This document shows, piece after piece, positions 1 to 10,600 of a DNA stretch of 64,000 nucleotides. The notes beneath the pieces are model-generated. The model saw only the letters and a list, made by a program, of their open reading frames with translations. It made no database searches and had not been told where the DNA came from. The stretch is from Sclerurus mexicanus (Eukaryota > Chordata > Aves > Passeriformes > Furnariidae): assembly GCA_013396755.1 (NCBI GenBank), contig VWZF01002942.1:372638-436637 (forward strand), written 5' to 3'. Numbering within the stretch: position 1 is the first letter of the stretch; each line of letters begins with the position of its first letter. Position numbers and translations under genes: made by a program.

Positions 1-2977
1 TTAGTAGTCCTTCAGTATCTTAAATCCGTTGTTTTTAAATAATAGCAAAGTAAAAATTAAGGTGTGTATATACATAAGCATCACACACTGGATGTCTCTG
101 TATGTCTCCTGTCATTGCCTTTGTTTTACATGTTTAGTTGGGGGCATGCTGTACTACAAAGAATATCACGTTCCAGGGTTTGGCTGCTATGAGTATTGGA
201 GAGGAAATGGTTGGAGAGAACAGTGAAACAAGTGTTAGAAATGGTAAAACTGTATTTCAGCTGCCTGTAGCTCCACTATGCAATACACCGTTTTCAGGTT
301 TTGATGCATGCTTTAACTTTTGGTTGAAAACAAAAGTGGAATGATTCGAAGATCGTAGAGATTGCTGGCTGGACTGGGAAATTATAATAAAACATGATTA
401 ATAAGCTTATATATTTTACCTTATCTAGGAATCCTGATGCTGTTTTTGTATCAGTGGGCACACTGGCTGAGTCTCTGTCAAATCTCCTCCTATCCCAAAC
501 AATGAAAAATATTAATAATTCTGGATATAAAACAGATGAAGTAAAGAGCATCTAAACTCTAGGCACCTGCTTTAGTTCAAAGTATTTGAGGTTTCCTTAT
601 AAATATTTTGATTTATCTTAATAGCTGCTGATTATTTTTTTAGGAATTGGGCAACTAGTGTTATGGGATCTAGAAGGGTTTAATTCAAAGGTCACTTATA
701 CTCTGCAAAACCTAATCCCCTAACATTAAAACAAAGGTTAAATCTCTTGGTGTATGCACACAGTATCTGTATACCTCACACGTGTCTACCTCCCTGCTTT
801 ACATGCCAGAGAGAGATACATCATAGTGCTATACATCTGTACAGCTCATTTGCCTGAATAACAATTCAGTTTCATTTAGGTCCTTCAAAGATGATGTGGC
901 GGTCTAAGTGGTAGTTGGATTGTTACCCTTATGAACAATAATCAAATTAGCTTTTATTGTGTTAAGAACTTTCATTTATCTATTTATTTCTCTTCTCTCA
1001 GAGTAGGTCCGCAAGCCTGACTGACCAAGAAGACAGAAATATCCAGGGAGGTGTAAACAAGCATTTTGAAGGGCAGAGACCAAGAATTTCTTAAAACAGA
1101 TCAGTCCCTGCTGGAAAAAGTTTTAAATTTTTCTGGCACCTGATCTGTTTTGAGAGATTTATTTTTATTCTCTTGCTAATTTTTCCATAGTCCTTGCTGG
1201 ACATTTCTGCCCCACTAGTTAAGTCAAATGCCAAATCAAATGTTTGTATGGTTGTGCTCTAACTGAGGAGTAATATTTCCAATTGTGAAGGCAAGGCAGA
1301 AACAATTGAAACAATTACTTTTCTACTTTTTTTTTTTTGGCTGCAAATACTGACCATGTTACAAAACAGAACTTTGAACTCGAGTGTCAGTCATTTAGAA
1401 AATTTATATTGTTTCTCTGGCTTTATTTTTTTTCTTGGAAGTGTTTGCTTCTGAACTCCAGAGTTTAAAAAGTTTAAAATCCAAATAGATATACTTACCA
1501 TGTTTTCAGTGAGGGCTTTTTTCATGTTGCTTTGGACCGTTGAATGGGTTTTATACTTTTTCCACATTGTATCATAAAAAAAATCAGTTGTTTGGGGTTT
1601 TTTCCCCTCAAGAAGCACACATTTATAGTGAAACATCTTTCTAGCTCAACCTGTGCGTGCACACAGTGAGGTAGGGGCAAAGTGTCTGCTCAACTGAAAT
1701 AAAATTTGCAGTTAATGAAAGTAAAATCCAAGGGTGAATTCCAAATTTGCTTAACAAACAGCTTCAATTCCTTTGTGGTTTGCGAGTACTTTATATTTCC
1801 CTAAATACTTAACTTTTATACTACTCAAAATAAATGTTTACCATTAAATACTGGAAACTCTCTCAAACATCTGGTTCCATAAACTTCAGTTAGGATGACT
1901 GGAAAGGGTATCATTTAACTGGAGAGAGTAACATGTTTCAGCAACATGGATTCTGTTGCTGGTATTTTCCCATTGCTGCAACGTGTGAAGGCTGGAAATC
2001 TCAGATATTTCCCTTGGGGCAAATACTGTCTAGATAAGTTAAGAATAAATAGCAACCAAATATATTGGGCTATCCAAGGTGCACCACAAATTATCTCTGC
2101 AAAGGAAGACAAAAATATTGACATTTCAAACGTGTCTCCTATTAAAAAACAGTTTTACTTTTCCATAATCTTGCTGATAAATTACTTTAAATACATGACT
2201 TTGTGGCATAAAAGTATTTGTGTTTTTCGTTAAACTCATGTTTTAAAGGAATTAATCAAAAACCTGCAAGAGATGGTATTTTTAGCAGTGTGGGAAGAAA
2301 TATTTCAAACATGGATTCACTCTGCAAAATCTTCTGCTTATTATTGGCAAATGGATGTTCTGATGAAGCCATGAAACACTTTTTGATTATTTTACTAAAT
2401 CAGTGACTCGGACAAGGATTTCATGCTCCACCAAGTCTGATTTTGAATATTGGCTTAAAATGAAATTTAAAGAACAGCTTTGTCCCCATTCATTTTGTTT
2501 CTTGGTTGTTGCTGTTCTTTGGAAAGTACCAATAAGAGCTGCTTATTTTCAGAAGGAAGAGCATATTGCATCTTTCACAGTGAGAATTTCTTCCCACATA
2601 TTTGTAATACTTGAACTGAATAAATGTTAGCAAGGAAAAAATAAAATAACCAGTTCTTAAATGATATGGGTAGATTTGGAAACTTGCAGAACAAACTGTG
2701 ATTGAAGGATTCTTTGTTCTCTTTTGCTTTATGCAAAGGAGCTTCTGGCTACATCTGATTCCGGGGAAATTTCACTTTCACCCTAGAGACCAGATATCTC
2801 TCCAACATGTACTGTGCTAGGTTTGGTGAAAATCATGCTGTGTTGCCTTGAATCTTGTTTGAGATTTAGACAGTCTATAATCTTCTGTTATTCAGAATTT
2901 CTTGGTCCCCAAATACCTGATCTGATGCCTTATTGGTATGCAGGTACTCTGTAGTCAACATTTGCAAACAAAAAGCA
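1..2977. other. Gene-free non-coding DNA
   Basis: Both strands were read for coding signal and none was found. The open frames are under 100 codons, overlap on opposite strands, start at arbitrary ATGs and show no recognisable domain or splice-bounded exon. The sequence is AT-rich with short A and T runs (for example a T run near 1328-1338). No repeat family was recognised. It could be intronic or intergenic; the sequence alone does not decide. Confidence 0.7.
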
Positions 2978-3210
2978 AGGAAGAAATAGATATTTGGAAG
3001 AAATTCTTTACTGTGAGAGTAGTAAGGCACTGGAACAGGCTGCCCAGAGATGTAGTGAATGCCCCATCCCTGAAAGTGCTCAAGGCCAGGCTGGAAGGGG
3101 CCCTGAGAAGCCTAGTCTAGTGGAAGGTGACCCTGTCTATGGCAGGGGGATTGGAGCTAGGTTACCTTCAGCATCCCTTCCAACCCAAACAATTCTATGA
3201 TTCTATGATT
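2978..3210 (+). mobile_element. CR1 LINE, 5'-truncated 3' end
   Basis: This is the last ~230 bases of a CR1 non-LTR retrotransposon. The 5' part still encodes the degraded C-terminus of ORF2: the plus frame around 2990-3118 reads a WKKFFTVRVVRHWNRLPRD-type stretch, the usual end of CR1 reverse transcriptase. The 3' untranslated part follows (CCATGGCAG-like hairpin region, then CCCTTCCAACCCAAACAATTC) and ends in two copies of the ATTCTATG-type octamer at about 3192-3208, the CR1 hallmark instead of a poly-A tail. Severe 5' truncation is typical of CR1 insertion. It cannot move by itself. The right end is precise to a few bases; the left end is approximate because divergence hides it. Confidence 0.93.
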
Positions 3211-3439
3211 TTTATGTAAGCAGGTTGACACAAGTCATCACAAGAGATTCTTAACAAATCTGTCTGGACCAAGATGTTGACTTTAAATGAACATCTGGGA
3301 AGTTCCAGAGAATCTGGAGTATGATCTGCTACTGTTGTAGCACATAAGACATGGCTTGAGAAATGTAATATAAGGCAGCTATTTAGGCACAGAACCTCAA
3401 GAAAGTAACAGGCCAACTGATAATGGACTTCAACAGAGA

Positions 3440-3650
3440 ATTAAATGCTGAGAATACATTAATGTTAACTAGCATGATTTCATAGAAATTAGGTCTTGTG
3501 AAATGAAAATGTTATTGTTCTGAAGGACGACCAGTCTCGTTGATACAGGTGACAGCTGTGTTGGCACACTTTTATAAAGCATTTGACTTAGCGACACCAA
3601 TTAAAATATGATTGCTCTTCAACAACAGTAAATTCAGAATGAGTTAACTA
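3440..3650 (+). mobile_element. Possible very old CR1-like LINE relic
   Basis: The stretch around 3480-3640 follows the spacing of the CR1 reverse-transcriptase region: a phrase resembling 'catggattt...aaatcatgtctt', then a TTTATAAAGCATTTGACTTAG segment that would translate near YKAFDLA, comparable to the conserved SKAFDxV motif, then a segment comparable to 'gacacatgaaattttactcctcaa'. Similarity is patchy and was judged from memory of sauropsid CR1 sequences, with no intact frame. If real, it is far older than the flanking CR1 copies. It could equally be chance similarity in AT-rich DNA. Confidence 0.33.
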
Positions 3651-4591
3651 CTGACAAACAACAAATTGTATTTGCTTGAAATAGTTAGCAAAATAAATTA
3701 TAGTCTAGTGAGGTTATATAGAGATAGTTCTTAGCTCTAGTACTTTCCTTTAAACCTAAGGGAAAAGCTGCTGTTTGAATTAGTGAGGAAAGTCATAGAG
3801 CAGGAAGCGATGGAAATGGTTCACTTACACAGAATTATCCTGGATCGTGTTGTCAGCTGGTACAGGATGAACAGTAACCAAGTTATTTCAGCACGTGTAA
3901 ATTCAGGTGTGTTGGAATGAGGGGGTGACTGCTCAAGAGGACTTTAAGGGAGAGGAAAGCTGCCTGGAGATGCAGCATTACCTCCGTGGGGCTGCCTGTG
4001 ACTGTCCTTTGTGTGGGTCAGGGCAGCACTAGGTGATGCCAGGGAGATGTTGCCGGTGCTGAGAACACCACCAAGTGCTGTGATGTGCTGATATGTGCTT
4101 CTGTCACGTTCCATATCTTTGATTAGTGTGTTAGGACAATGCTATGCTGCACCCATCCCCACTGCTCTGTTTAAATCCTTCCACGCGCTTCTTATTTAAT
4201 GAACATTAGCGTCTAGTTTTGCTGTGTATCCTGAAAAATTCACTGAGGAAAAGAAAGGGAACGTGAGTCAGGGAAATTTATTTATCAAAGTTTGAAAGAA
4301 TTTTGATTTATTGAGTAAATAAGCTTAACCTGATCTTTATCTATCAGAAAGTAGTTGTTCTGTTTGAAGCAATGGACTGTGTATCAAAGTGTGAGGTTGT
4401 TGTGTGAACACAGTCTGATGTCTGTGGGGGAATCCATCTGTCACCAGGAGCTGAGAAACACTTGAGATAGGTAGCAAGAAGGATATATTAAAAATATTTC
4501 CCTCAAACTATATTTTGCTTCTGAGTCCTCACCTCTGCCATCCTCTTGTGCTGACACAAGTGTTTATATAGTCGCTTGATAAACCAGATGG
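3651..4591. other. Non-coding DNA between CR1 copies
   Basis: No gene, RNA or confident repeat was seen. The part near 3940-4110 is somewhat richer in G and C, with short reiterated GTGCTG and GATGT words. It has no long frame and no recognised family. It may contain more of the decayed element proposed just upstream. Confidence 0.5.
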
Positions 4592-4940
4592 ATCACAGAA
4601 TCACAGACTGTGCTGAGTCGGAAGGGATCCACAAAGATCATGGAGTCTAACCCTTAGCCCTACATGGGACCATCCCCAAGAGTCACACCCTGTGCCTGAG
4701 AGTATCATCCAAATGCTTCTTGAACTCTGTCAGGCTTGGGGCTGTGACCACTTCCCTGCGAGCCTCTTCCAGTGTCCAACCACCCTCTGGGTGAAGAACC
4801 TTTTTCTAATACCCAACCTAAACCTTCCCTGACACAACTTCAGGCCATTCCTTCGGGTCCTGTCACTGGTGACCACAGAGAAGAGATCAGTGCCTGCCCT
4901 CTTCTTGTGCTCACAAGGAAGTTGTAGACTGCAATGTGTC
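4592..4940 (-). mobile_element. CR1 LINE 3' end, minus orientation
   Basis: Read on the plus strand, it starts with the reverse complement of a CR1 tail (ATCACAGAATCACAGA) and runs through the standard antisense CR1 order: 'gagtctaaccc', a 'ggaccatccccaagagtcacaccctgtg' block, 'cttcttgaactctgtcagg', 'gtgaagaacc', 'cctaaacctt' and 'gggtcctgtcactggtgacc'. Similarity fades after 'gttgtagactgcaatg' near 4936. The coding sense is minus, so the retained piece is the 3' UTR plus the ORF2 C-terminus. The wording of the 3' UTR differs from the copies at 2978 and 5001, which suggests a different CR1 subfamily. Confidence 0.93.
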
Positions 4941-5000
4941 AGTCTGGATTAGTTTTAAGCCAGATCATCTTCCCAGCCCTTTACACTGCACAACCACACA

Positions 5001-5118
5001 AATCATAGAATAGTTTGTGTTGGAAGTGACCATAAAAATTGTCTAGATCCAACCCACCTGCCATGGACAGGAATGCCTTCTACTAGACCAGGCTGCTCAA
5101 AACTACATCCAATGTGAT
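5001..5118 (-). mobile_element. CR1 LINE, short 3' UTR fragment, minus orientation
   Basis: This is a ~118-base fragment beginning AATCATAGAATAG and continuing through 'ttggaagtgacc', 'gatccaaccc', 'cctgccatgg' and 'tctactagaccaggctgctcaa', which is the antisense of a CR1 3' UTR. It breaks off at about 'aactacatccaatg'. No ORF2 sequence remains. It lies about 60 bases from the previous CR1 copy and in the same orientation, but belongs to a different 3' UTR type, so it is an independent insertion and not the continuation of its neighbour. Confidence 0.9.
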
Positions 5119-7087
5119 CTAGTGAGTTATTAATCCTTATTTAAGTGAAAGATTTTAGTGGAATACAACTAAATTGGTTCTAATATTGCTGACAGGTTCC
5201 AGTGCTTTATAACATTCTAACTGAAGTCATCCAAGTGGAGTGTTTTCTTGTGTCTTAACTAGGGAGTGAAACTTAAGAGAAGGATCCTGGGGACAACTGT
5301 TAGCTATTCATATCCTAGGTATGATCCTCATTAGTAGTCTTACTCAGCTTCTTGCAGCATTGAATGCAATTCTAGAAGTAAGCTTGATATAATTTATCAA
5401 CAAATTTGAACTTTTACTGTAGTGTAAGAATTTCTTGAAGTGTATATAAAACTTAAACTGAGAGTGAAAACGTGCCTGATTACAGAATAATGTAGGCTCC
5501 ACAAAGATTTAGTTAGTGATATATACAATGCTTTAAATTTACATTCTGCATTCCCGCTCAAAAAGTTAAATGTACAGAGAAATCTGTAGAGTCACAGCCC
5601 AAAGCTGTGTTTCTAATTCTTGTAGAATTTCAACGTAAGGGCTTCATCAATACTCTTTTAGGGTATGCAAGGACTTACGAGTTATCTTAATAACAATGAT
5701 ATTAGTTTAAATTACTTCACTTACTCCAATTCAGTACTAGTGCACACTTTTTCTGCCCAGGGAGCATTTGAATCTTCGATGATTTTCTCATTCTAGGTTA
5801 AGAGCACCTGCTTTCACAGAGGCTCATTTACATTTTACTCACACTATCTGGTCAAGAATCTCCATCTTCCCACAGTTTTTAGTAAAGGTTGTTTGTACGT
5901 GACAAATTCAAGCTCAAACTTTCAGAAAAGGCTTTTACAACAGCAAATGCAGTCTTATCTATGATAAAACTACTTCCAACACTTTTACATCAAATTCTAA
6001 CTTAGAAGGTGCACAGTGAATTAGTTGGAATGCATTGGGACTCCAATAGGAAGAGTTTCACGTATTCACAAGAGAGATTAAAAGAAGAATGGAGTGCATG
6101 TCTTACACAGAGGATCTTGGCAAGTTAGTATCTTACACTTTTTCCCAGTATTAGCCTTCAAAATTTAATAGGTTCCTTCTGTTTTTCAGTTGCTTTTATT
6201 TCTTCGGGTTTAGGTGGAATTTATTGACTTTTATCTGTGTTTTGTTTTAATTTCTGCGTATATACTTCACAATTTCACATTTGCTTTCATCCTTTTGACT
6301 ACTCTTTTGATGACTCCAGCCACTGGCTTAAATGTACCTGAGGCCTATCTTTACTAAGATGTATGTGAGGATAGAGATGTGCCGAAACAATTGTGGGATG
6401 CAGACCCAAAAGTCCATAGAGCAAATGTGTTTTCTTTACAAACACCAAATTCTGCCAAGAATATTCAACACATGGATGACCATAGAAAGCTTTTCTTCTA
6501 TAGCTTTTTGCACTTTGACCTCTTTTACAATACTTTCTGCCTCGACTTTAACAAAACATTCTTTTTTTCACATTTATTATAAGAATTACTTTAAATGTAA
6601 TTTGAAAATAAAAGAAAGCTCTTTTACTTGAGTTCTTTTGATTTATTATTAAATTTTTAAAAGGAGATGTTTTGTTAAATTTTTGTGGTAGCAGAAGATC
6701 CCTGCAAAAACACTGTAACATTAGTTAGTATTTTTTTATCCTTAAGAAAAAGATGTATTTTCAGTTAAGGAAAGTATAAATTACTTTCTCAGTTACTCAG
6801 GTTTAATGCAATTCATATAGCACAAAAATCTAATCCTGCTCATTGTTTAGCCATCCATGGAATCTGTGAAGAAAAAAGTACATGTGGTTCACATTTCTAG
6901 TGAAAGCAAATAAAACTTGGAATTCTTTTCTTTTACATGTTGAAAAGTATCAAAAAGAATGAAATATACTTTTCCCCAGTCCGTTTAAAGTTTCTTGGGC
7001 TTGGTTCATGATTAGATATATACTGGGGATGAATTTGGGCTCTTTATTTTTCCTATCCTACAGGTATTTTCCCACTCCAACCAGTTC

Positions 7088-7104
7088 TTTTTTTTTTTTT
7101 TTTT
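7088..7104. repeat. Poly-T run (17 T)
   Basis: An uninterrupted run of 17 T. No target-site duplication or SINE body was recognised beside it, so it is best treated as a homopolymer microsatellite and not as the tail of a retroposed copy on the minus strand. Confidence 0.9.
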
Positions 7105-8859
7105 AATTTTTGTTCCAAATGTTTCCTTCTAAGCCTTTCCCTAGCCTTCTCTTTACTGTCAGGATCTGGTTTTCTTCCTTTCCTGTTACCTTTCCATTTC
7201 TTTGAGTAGAGCCCTTTATACATTTACAGTTTCAGAAAGTTTCCAATCTGGCATTACTAGTAAGCTCGTAAAAGAACTCTTCATCTAGAAATGTCTAAGT
7301 AGGGCATTGTTACTTCATTGAAAGATTCAAATATTTTTTCTAGCTATGTGTCAATTTAAATTGTAATGCTCTTGTAGAAATCCTTGTGTTTGGTGGTCGT
7401 TTCCTTAAATACGTTTCAGTGGGAAAGGCAAAGGTTGTGAGTGTCAGCAAGCTATGCCTTCAGACTGTTTAGGTTTGATTGCATTGCATTATAGAATGCT
7501 TCATTACTAGTTTAACCTCTCAGAGGTTTTCAGCTGCTGTTTTATTTAGCTATACCGACTACACTGCCTACAGCAACTCCAGGCAATGATTCCCCCAGTG
7601 GCATGCATGAGCTGCCCTGCTCTACTGCAAAAATACATTATGGCTGAATTTGCCCTTAGACTTTGGAAAGATCTAAAGTCTTTGGAGACTAAAAATGTGG
7701 TTTTTTCTTTGTTTTAGCTGGCAGTATGAGCCTCTGGCATTTCAAAGTGCAAGTCATTAGCGTCCACAAGGGTGATGTTAATATGTCTGTGTTTCAATCT
7801 CAGGACATTTTCCAGTTGCTTCTGCCACAACAATCTCTGCCATCTCAGTGCTTTTAAAGCCCCTTGTGAATTCAAGTAAGCTTTGCAATGCCAGTAAGAA
7901 TCACTGTAGACTTGGGCTGAAACCAGTTGCTACCTGATTTATTCTTTTTGCAGTAGTTGTCAGTGAGGTTGAAAGTCTTTCAGAGCCCCTTAACATGGGG
8001 GGAATGAAGAGAGAGAGGATTGTAATGTTTAGAAGTGTTAAACACAATCGAAAGAACAGCTAGAGGATTTTGGACTACCTTATTTTTTTAATTATTTGTA
8101 TTTTTAAAATTGAGGAGCTGTGATTTAGACTTACCATAATACCCAGTTGCCCGTATAAAATCCCAGCAACAGTGATAACAATGGCTTTCAGAAATAAAGG
8201 CAAACTAAAGGATCAATTGAAGCAGTCAAGAGCATAGCCTGGGGGACCAGATGACAGTCCTCATTGATGAGAAGGATGAAATCTGTCAACAAAGGTAATG
8301 CCTTGCGGGAAATGCAATAAGGCAACACAGAGATCAAGGGCTGACCCTTTCACCCGGTGTGTAAGTGCCGAGTGTGGATGTACTGCGTGTTTGGTCAATT
8401 GCTGCTTGCTTTCACTGGGAGGAATGTCAGAAATATTCCCCCTTCCCTTCCAGACTGCTTTGCTGTATTCCCTCCAGTTCCCAGCTCAGGCGTAATCCCA
8501 GCTCCCACAACTAAGAGGAATGTAATCTAATCAGAGGGATGGGGCAGAAGAATAAAAGAGGTCTGAATGCGAAGACAACGGAGTGAAGCTAAAAACATAA
8601 ATGTTTTGGCAAGCCTTGCTATTTTTAGGCATTTCATTCGGTCGTGGGGAAAACAAAGTAGTGTGGTGCCAAGCCAGTACTGCCTGGAGTCAGATCACAA
8701 GGTTTCACACCCCACATTGCCTGTCCCCACCGTGTGAGTACATAAAAGGACTGGGGACAGAGAAATACAATTTCTCTCTTAGTTTTCTCCTGGTTCATTA
8801 TTCATTTCCCCCTTAATTTTTTTAATTAAGGAAGAATTCTTCAGGGGATTATTCTCTCA

Positions 8860-9030
8860 GCTGCGCGCAGAGAGGGTCTCTCTGGCATGGATGGGCTCCT
8901 ACCCATTCCTGCCACCTGCACGGGACACGGGTGTGTTAGGAAGGAGTGGGAAGAGCCGTGTGCTCACATGTGCCCACCCACACACTGGTACCCAGCCGGG
9001 TGAGGGCTCCGTGGGAGAGCTTGAGCGGAA
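8860..9030. other. Local GC-richer patch with several CpGs
   Basis: Within AT-rich surroundings this ~170 bases carries GCGCGC, CACGGGACACGGG, GCCGGGTGAGGG, CTCCGTGG and GAGCGGAAGG, so CpG is locally enriched. It is much shorter than a typical CpG island, and there is no recognised promoter, first exon or long frame next to it. It might be a small regulatory element or an eroded repeat. Confidence 0.35.
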
Positions 9031-10298
9031 GGGATAATCCTGGATCACGTTAAAATTACTGCCTCCCAGAGGATTTGGTGCCTTATAGAACTGAATTTCT
9101 GGCTCATGAAATATCCAGAGAGTCCCAAAAGGCTTGTGGTTTGGACAAAGCCAGTCCAGATCTTTAGAGATGCAGGTAGTGAGAAAATGGTGTATCAGTA
9201 AAAAAAACCCCTGTTCAATTCACCTGGGTTTTTTTATATTTATGGAAAAATATAGGGCTTTTCAGGTGTTTCCAAACTCGGATTTCTTGAAAATGGCACC
9301 ACTCCTTATTCTGGTCCTGAGTCACACGTTTTCCTTTGGCTCATAACTTTTATTCATAATATTGGAAGTGTGTATATTCATTCTGGCCATTTCCTTGGGT
9401 TCATGTGCCACAGTAGCAAGTAGCTCTGGCCCAGGTAAGACCTTTCAGAAACTCATGTGTTACTCTGAATGTTGATAGTATTTCATATTGTTTATTGGTC
9501 TGACCTGCTTACGCATTGGCCCACAAGGAACTAAAAACTTCAATATAAGTTGCAATTTTGACTAAATTGTAGCCATTCTGGGCCTGTGCAGAACTGGAAG
9601 TGGTAAGGATGGATAGTGCAAGTCAATTTAAAAACAGAACTCAGGTGTTGGCTAATTCACAGTAACTTCAATGTCAACATCTGGATGGAAGGATGGACTC
9701 TTTTTTATGTGGAAGGACGTCAAGCTGTCTTATGGAAACTGCAGCAGTAAATTTATGGTCATGGGAATGAAAATTCAAGGGTTTGTGACTAAAGTTGCAA
9801 AGGGAATGGCAGTGCTAAGCACAGACTTGGTTTGACTTCCAGTGCTGAATAACAGAGCACATCTTGCCTGCTTTGGTTTGAACATGATTGGAATGAGCAA
9901 GTTAGGCTCTGCTCATGCTCAGAAAACTATGTTAAGATGCTCTTTCAAAAGTGTGAATTTGGCAGGATTCACCTACAAGTACCGGAAATAAAAATGAGTA
10001 AGCAGCGGCTTGTATTTCTCCTTACCTGAAAGTTGCACAGCAAAAGCAAACACACACTTAGAAAGCTTTGTACACATTTTCCTGACAAGGAGAGACAAGG
10101 ATGACTCTGGGCCTGTGTTCATGTAACACGTCTCTATGAGATAGTTGTCCAGTGCATCTGCGTCTTAGCAGGTTATCTTATCAGATAAGGCTGAGTGATC
10201 TGATGTATTTTCAATTTGATTTATTATTGTTTATTTGCAATAAATATATTTTCATTATTAATGGCCAAGTTTTCTTTATATTGTTCCAAAAAATAGTA

Positions 10299-10400
10299 TT
10301 CCATTTTATATAAATTCAACACAAATTGTTTGAGAATAATTGTCTGAGAATAATCGGTGTTCCTTTTATATAAATTCAACAGAAATTGTCTGAGAATAAT
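10299..10400. repeat. Imperfect tandem duplication, 61-bp period
   Basis: Two copies of a ~41-base block (TTCC[A]TTTTATATAAATTCAACA followed by [C/G]AAATTGT[T/C]TGAGAATAAT) start at 10299 and 10360. Between them is an extra 14-base copy of TGTCTGAGAATAAT at 10341-10354 and a 5-base spacer. The near identity of the copies implies a fairly recent local duplication by replication slippage. No coding effect is expected. Confidence 0.92.
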
Positions 10401-10447
10401 AGCTACAAGAGGTTCTGTTTTGCATATCTATCATTCTTCCAGTTGGA

Positions 10448-10600
10448 CGCTCTAAAAGCATCTTACAAACAATATTAAATTTAACTTTGCAACACCCTGC
10501 TGGTGTGAGTGAATATTATGAACATTTTTTTTTTAAATAGGAAAACTGAGGCATAGAGATATTAAAGCAAAATCCCTCAAGTGTAGCCACTGGCATTACT
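10448..10600 (+). mobile_element. Ancient MIR-type SINE fragment
   Basis: The central diagnostic piece at about 10538-10566 reads AAATAGGAAAACTGAGGCATAGAGATATTAAAG. This corresponds to the conserved MIR core and its flank ('gatgaggaaactgaggcacagagaggttaag'). Upstream, 'ctctaaaagcatcttacaaacaat' and 'aactttgcaacaccctgctggtg' follow the MIR order 'gtgctttacaaa...cctcacaacaaccctgtgagg'. Downstream, 'tccctcaagtgtagccactgg' is a weak match to the 'gcccaaggtcacacagc' part. MIR-family SINEs are fixed, very old and shared among amniotes. Orientation is plus. Ends are approximate. Confidence 0.62.

Larger units (their letters stand above)
5119..10298. other. Gene-free non-coding DNA, about 5.2 kb
   Basis: No exon, RNA gene or confident transposon was identified. 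Contents of note are a pure T run at 7088-7104 and a GC-richer patch near 8860-9030, listed separately. Open frames here reach only 99 codons (near 6332-6631), with low-complexity hydrophobic translations expected by chance in AT-rich DNA. Confidence 0.6.

Noticed and set aside
8298..8816. Two consecutive short plus-strand frames (65 and 71 codons) as exons of a small gene
   Set aside because: No shared phase, splice signals or recognisable protein. Cysteine content in the first is an effect of TGC/TGT-rich wording.
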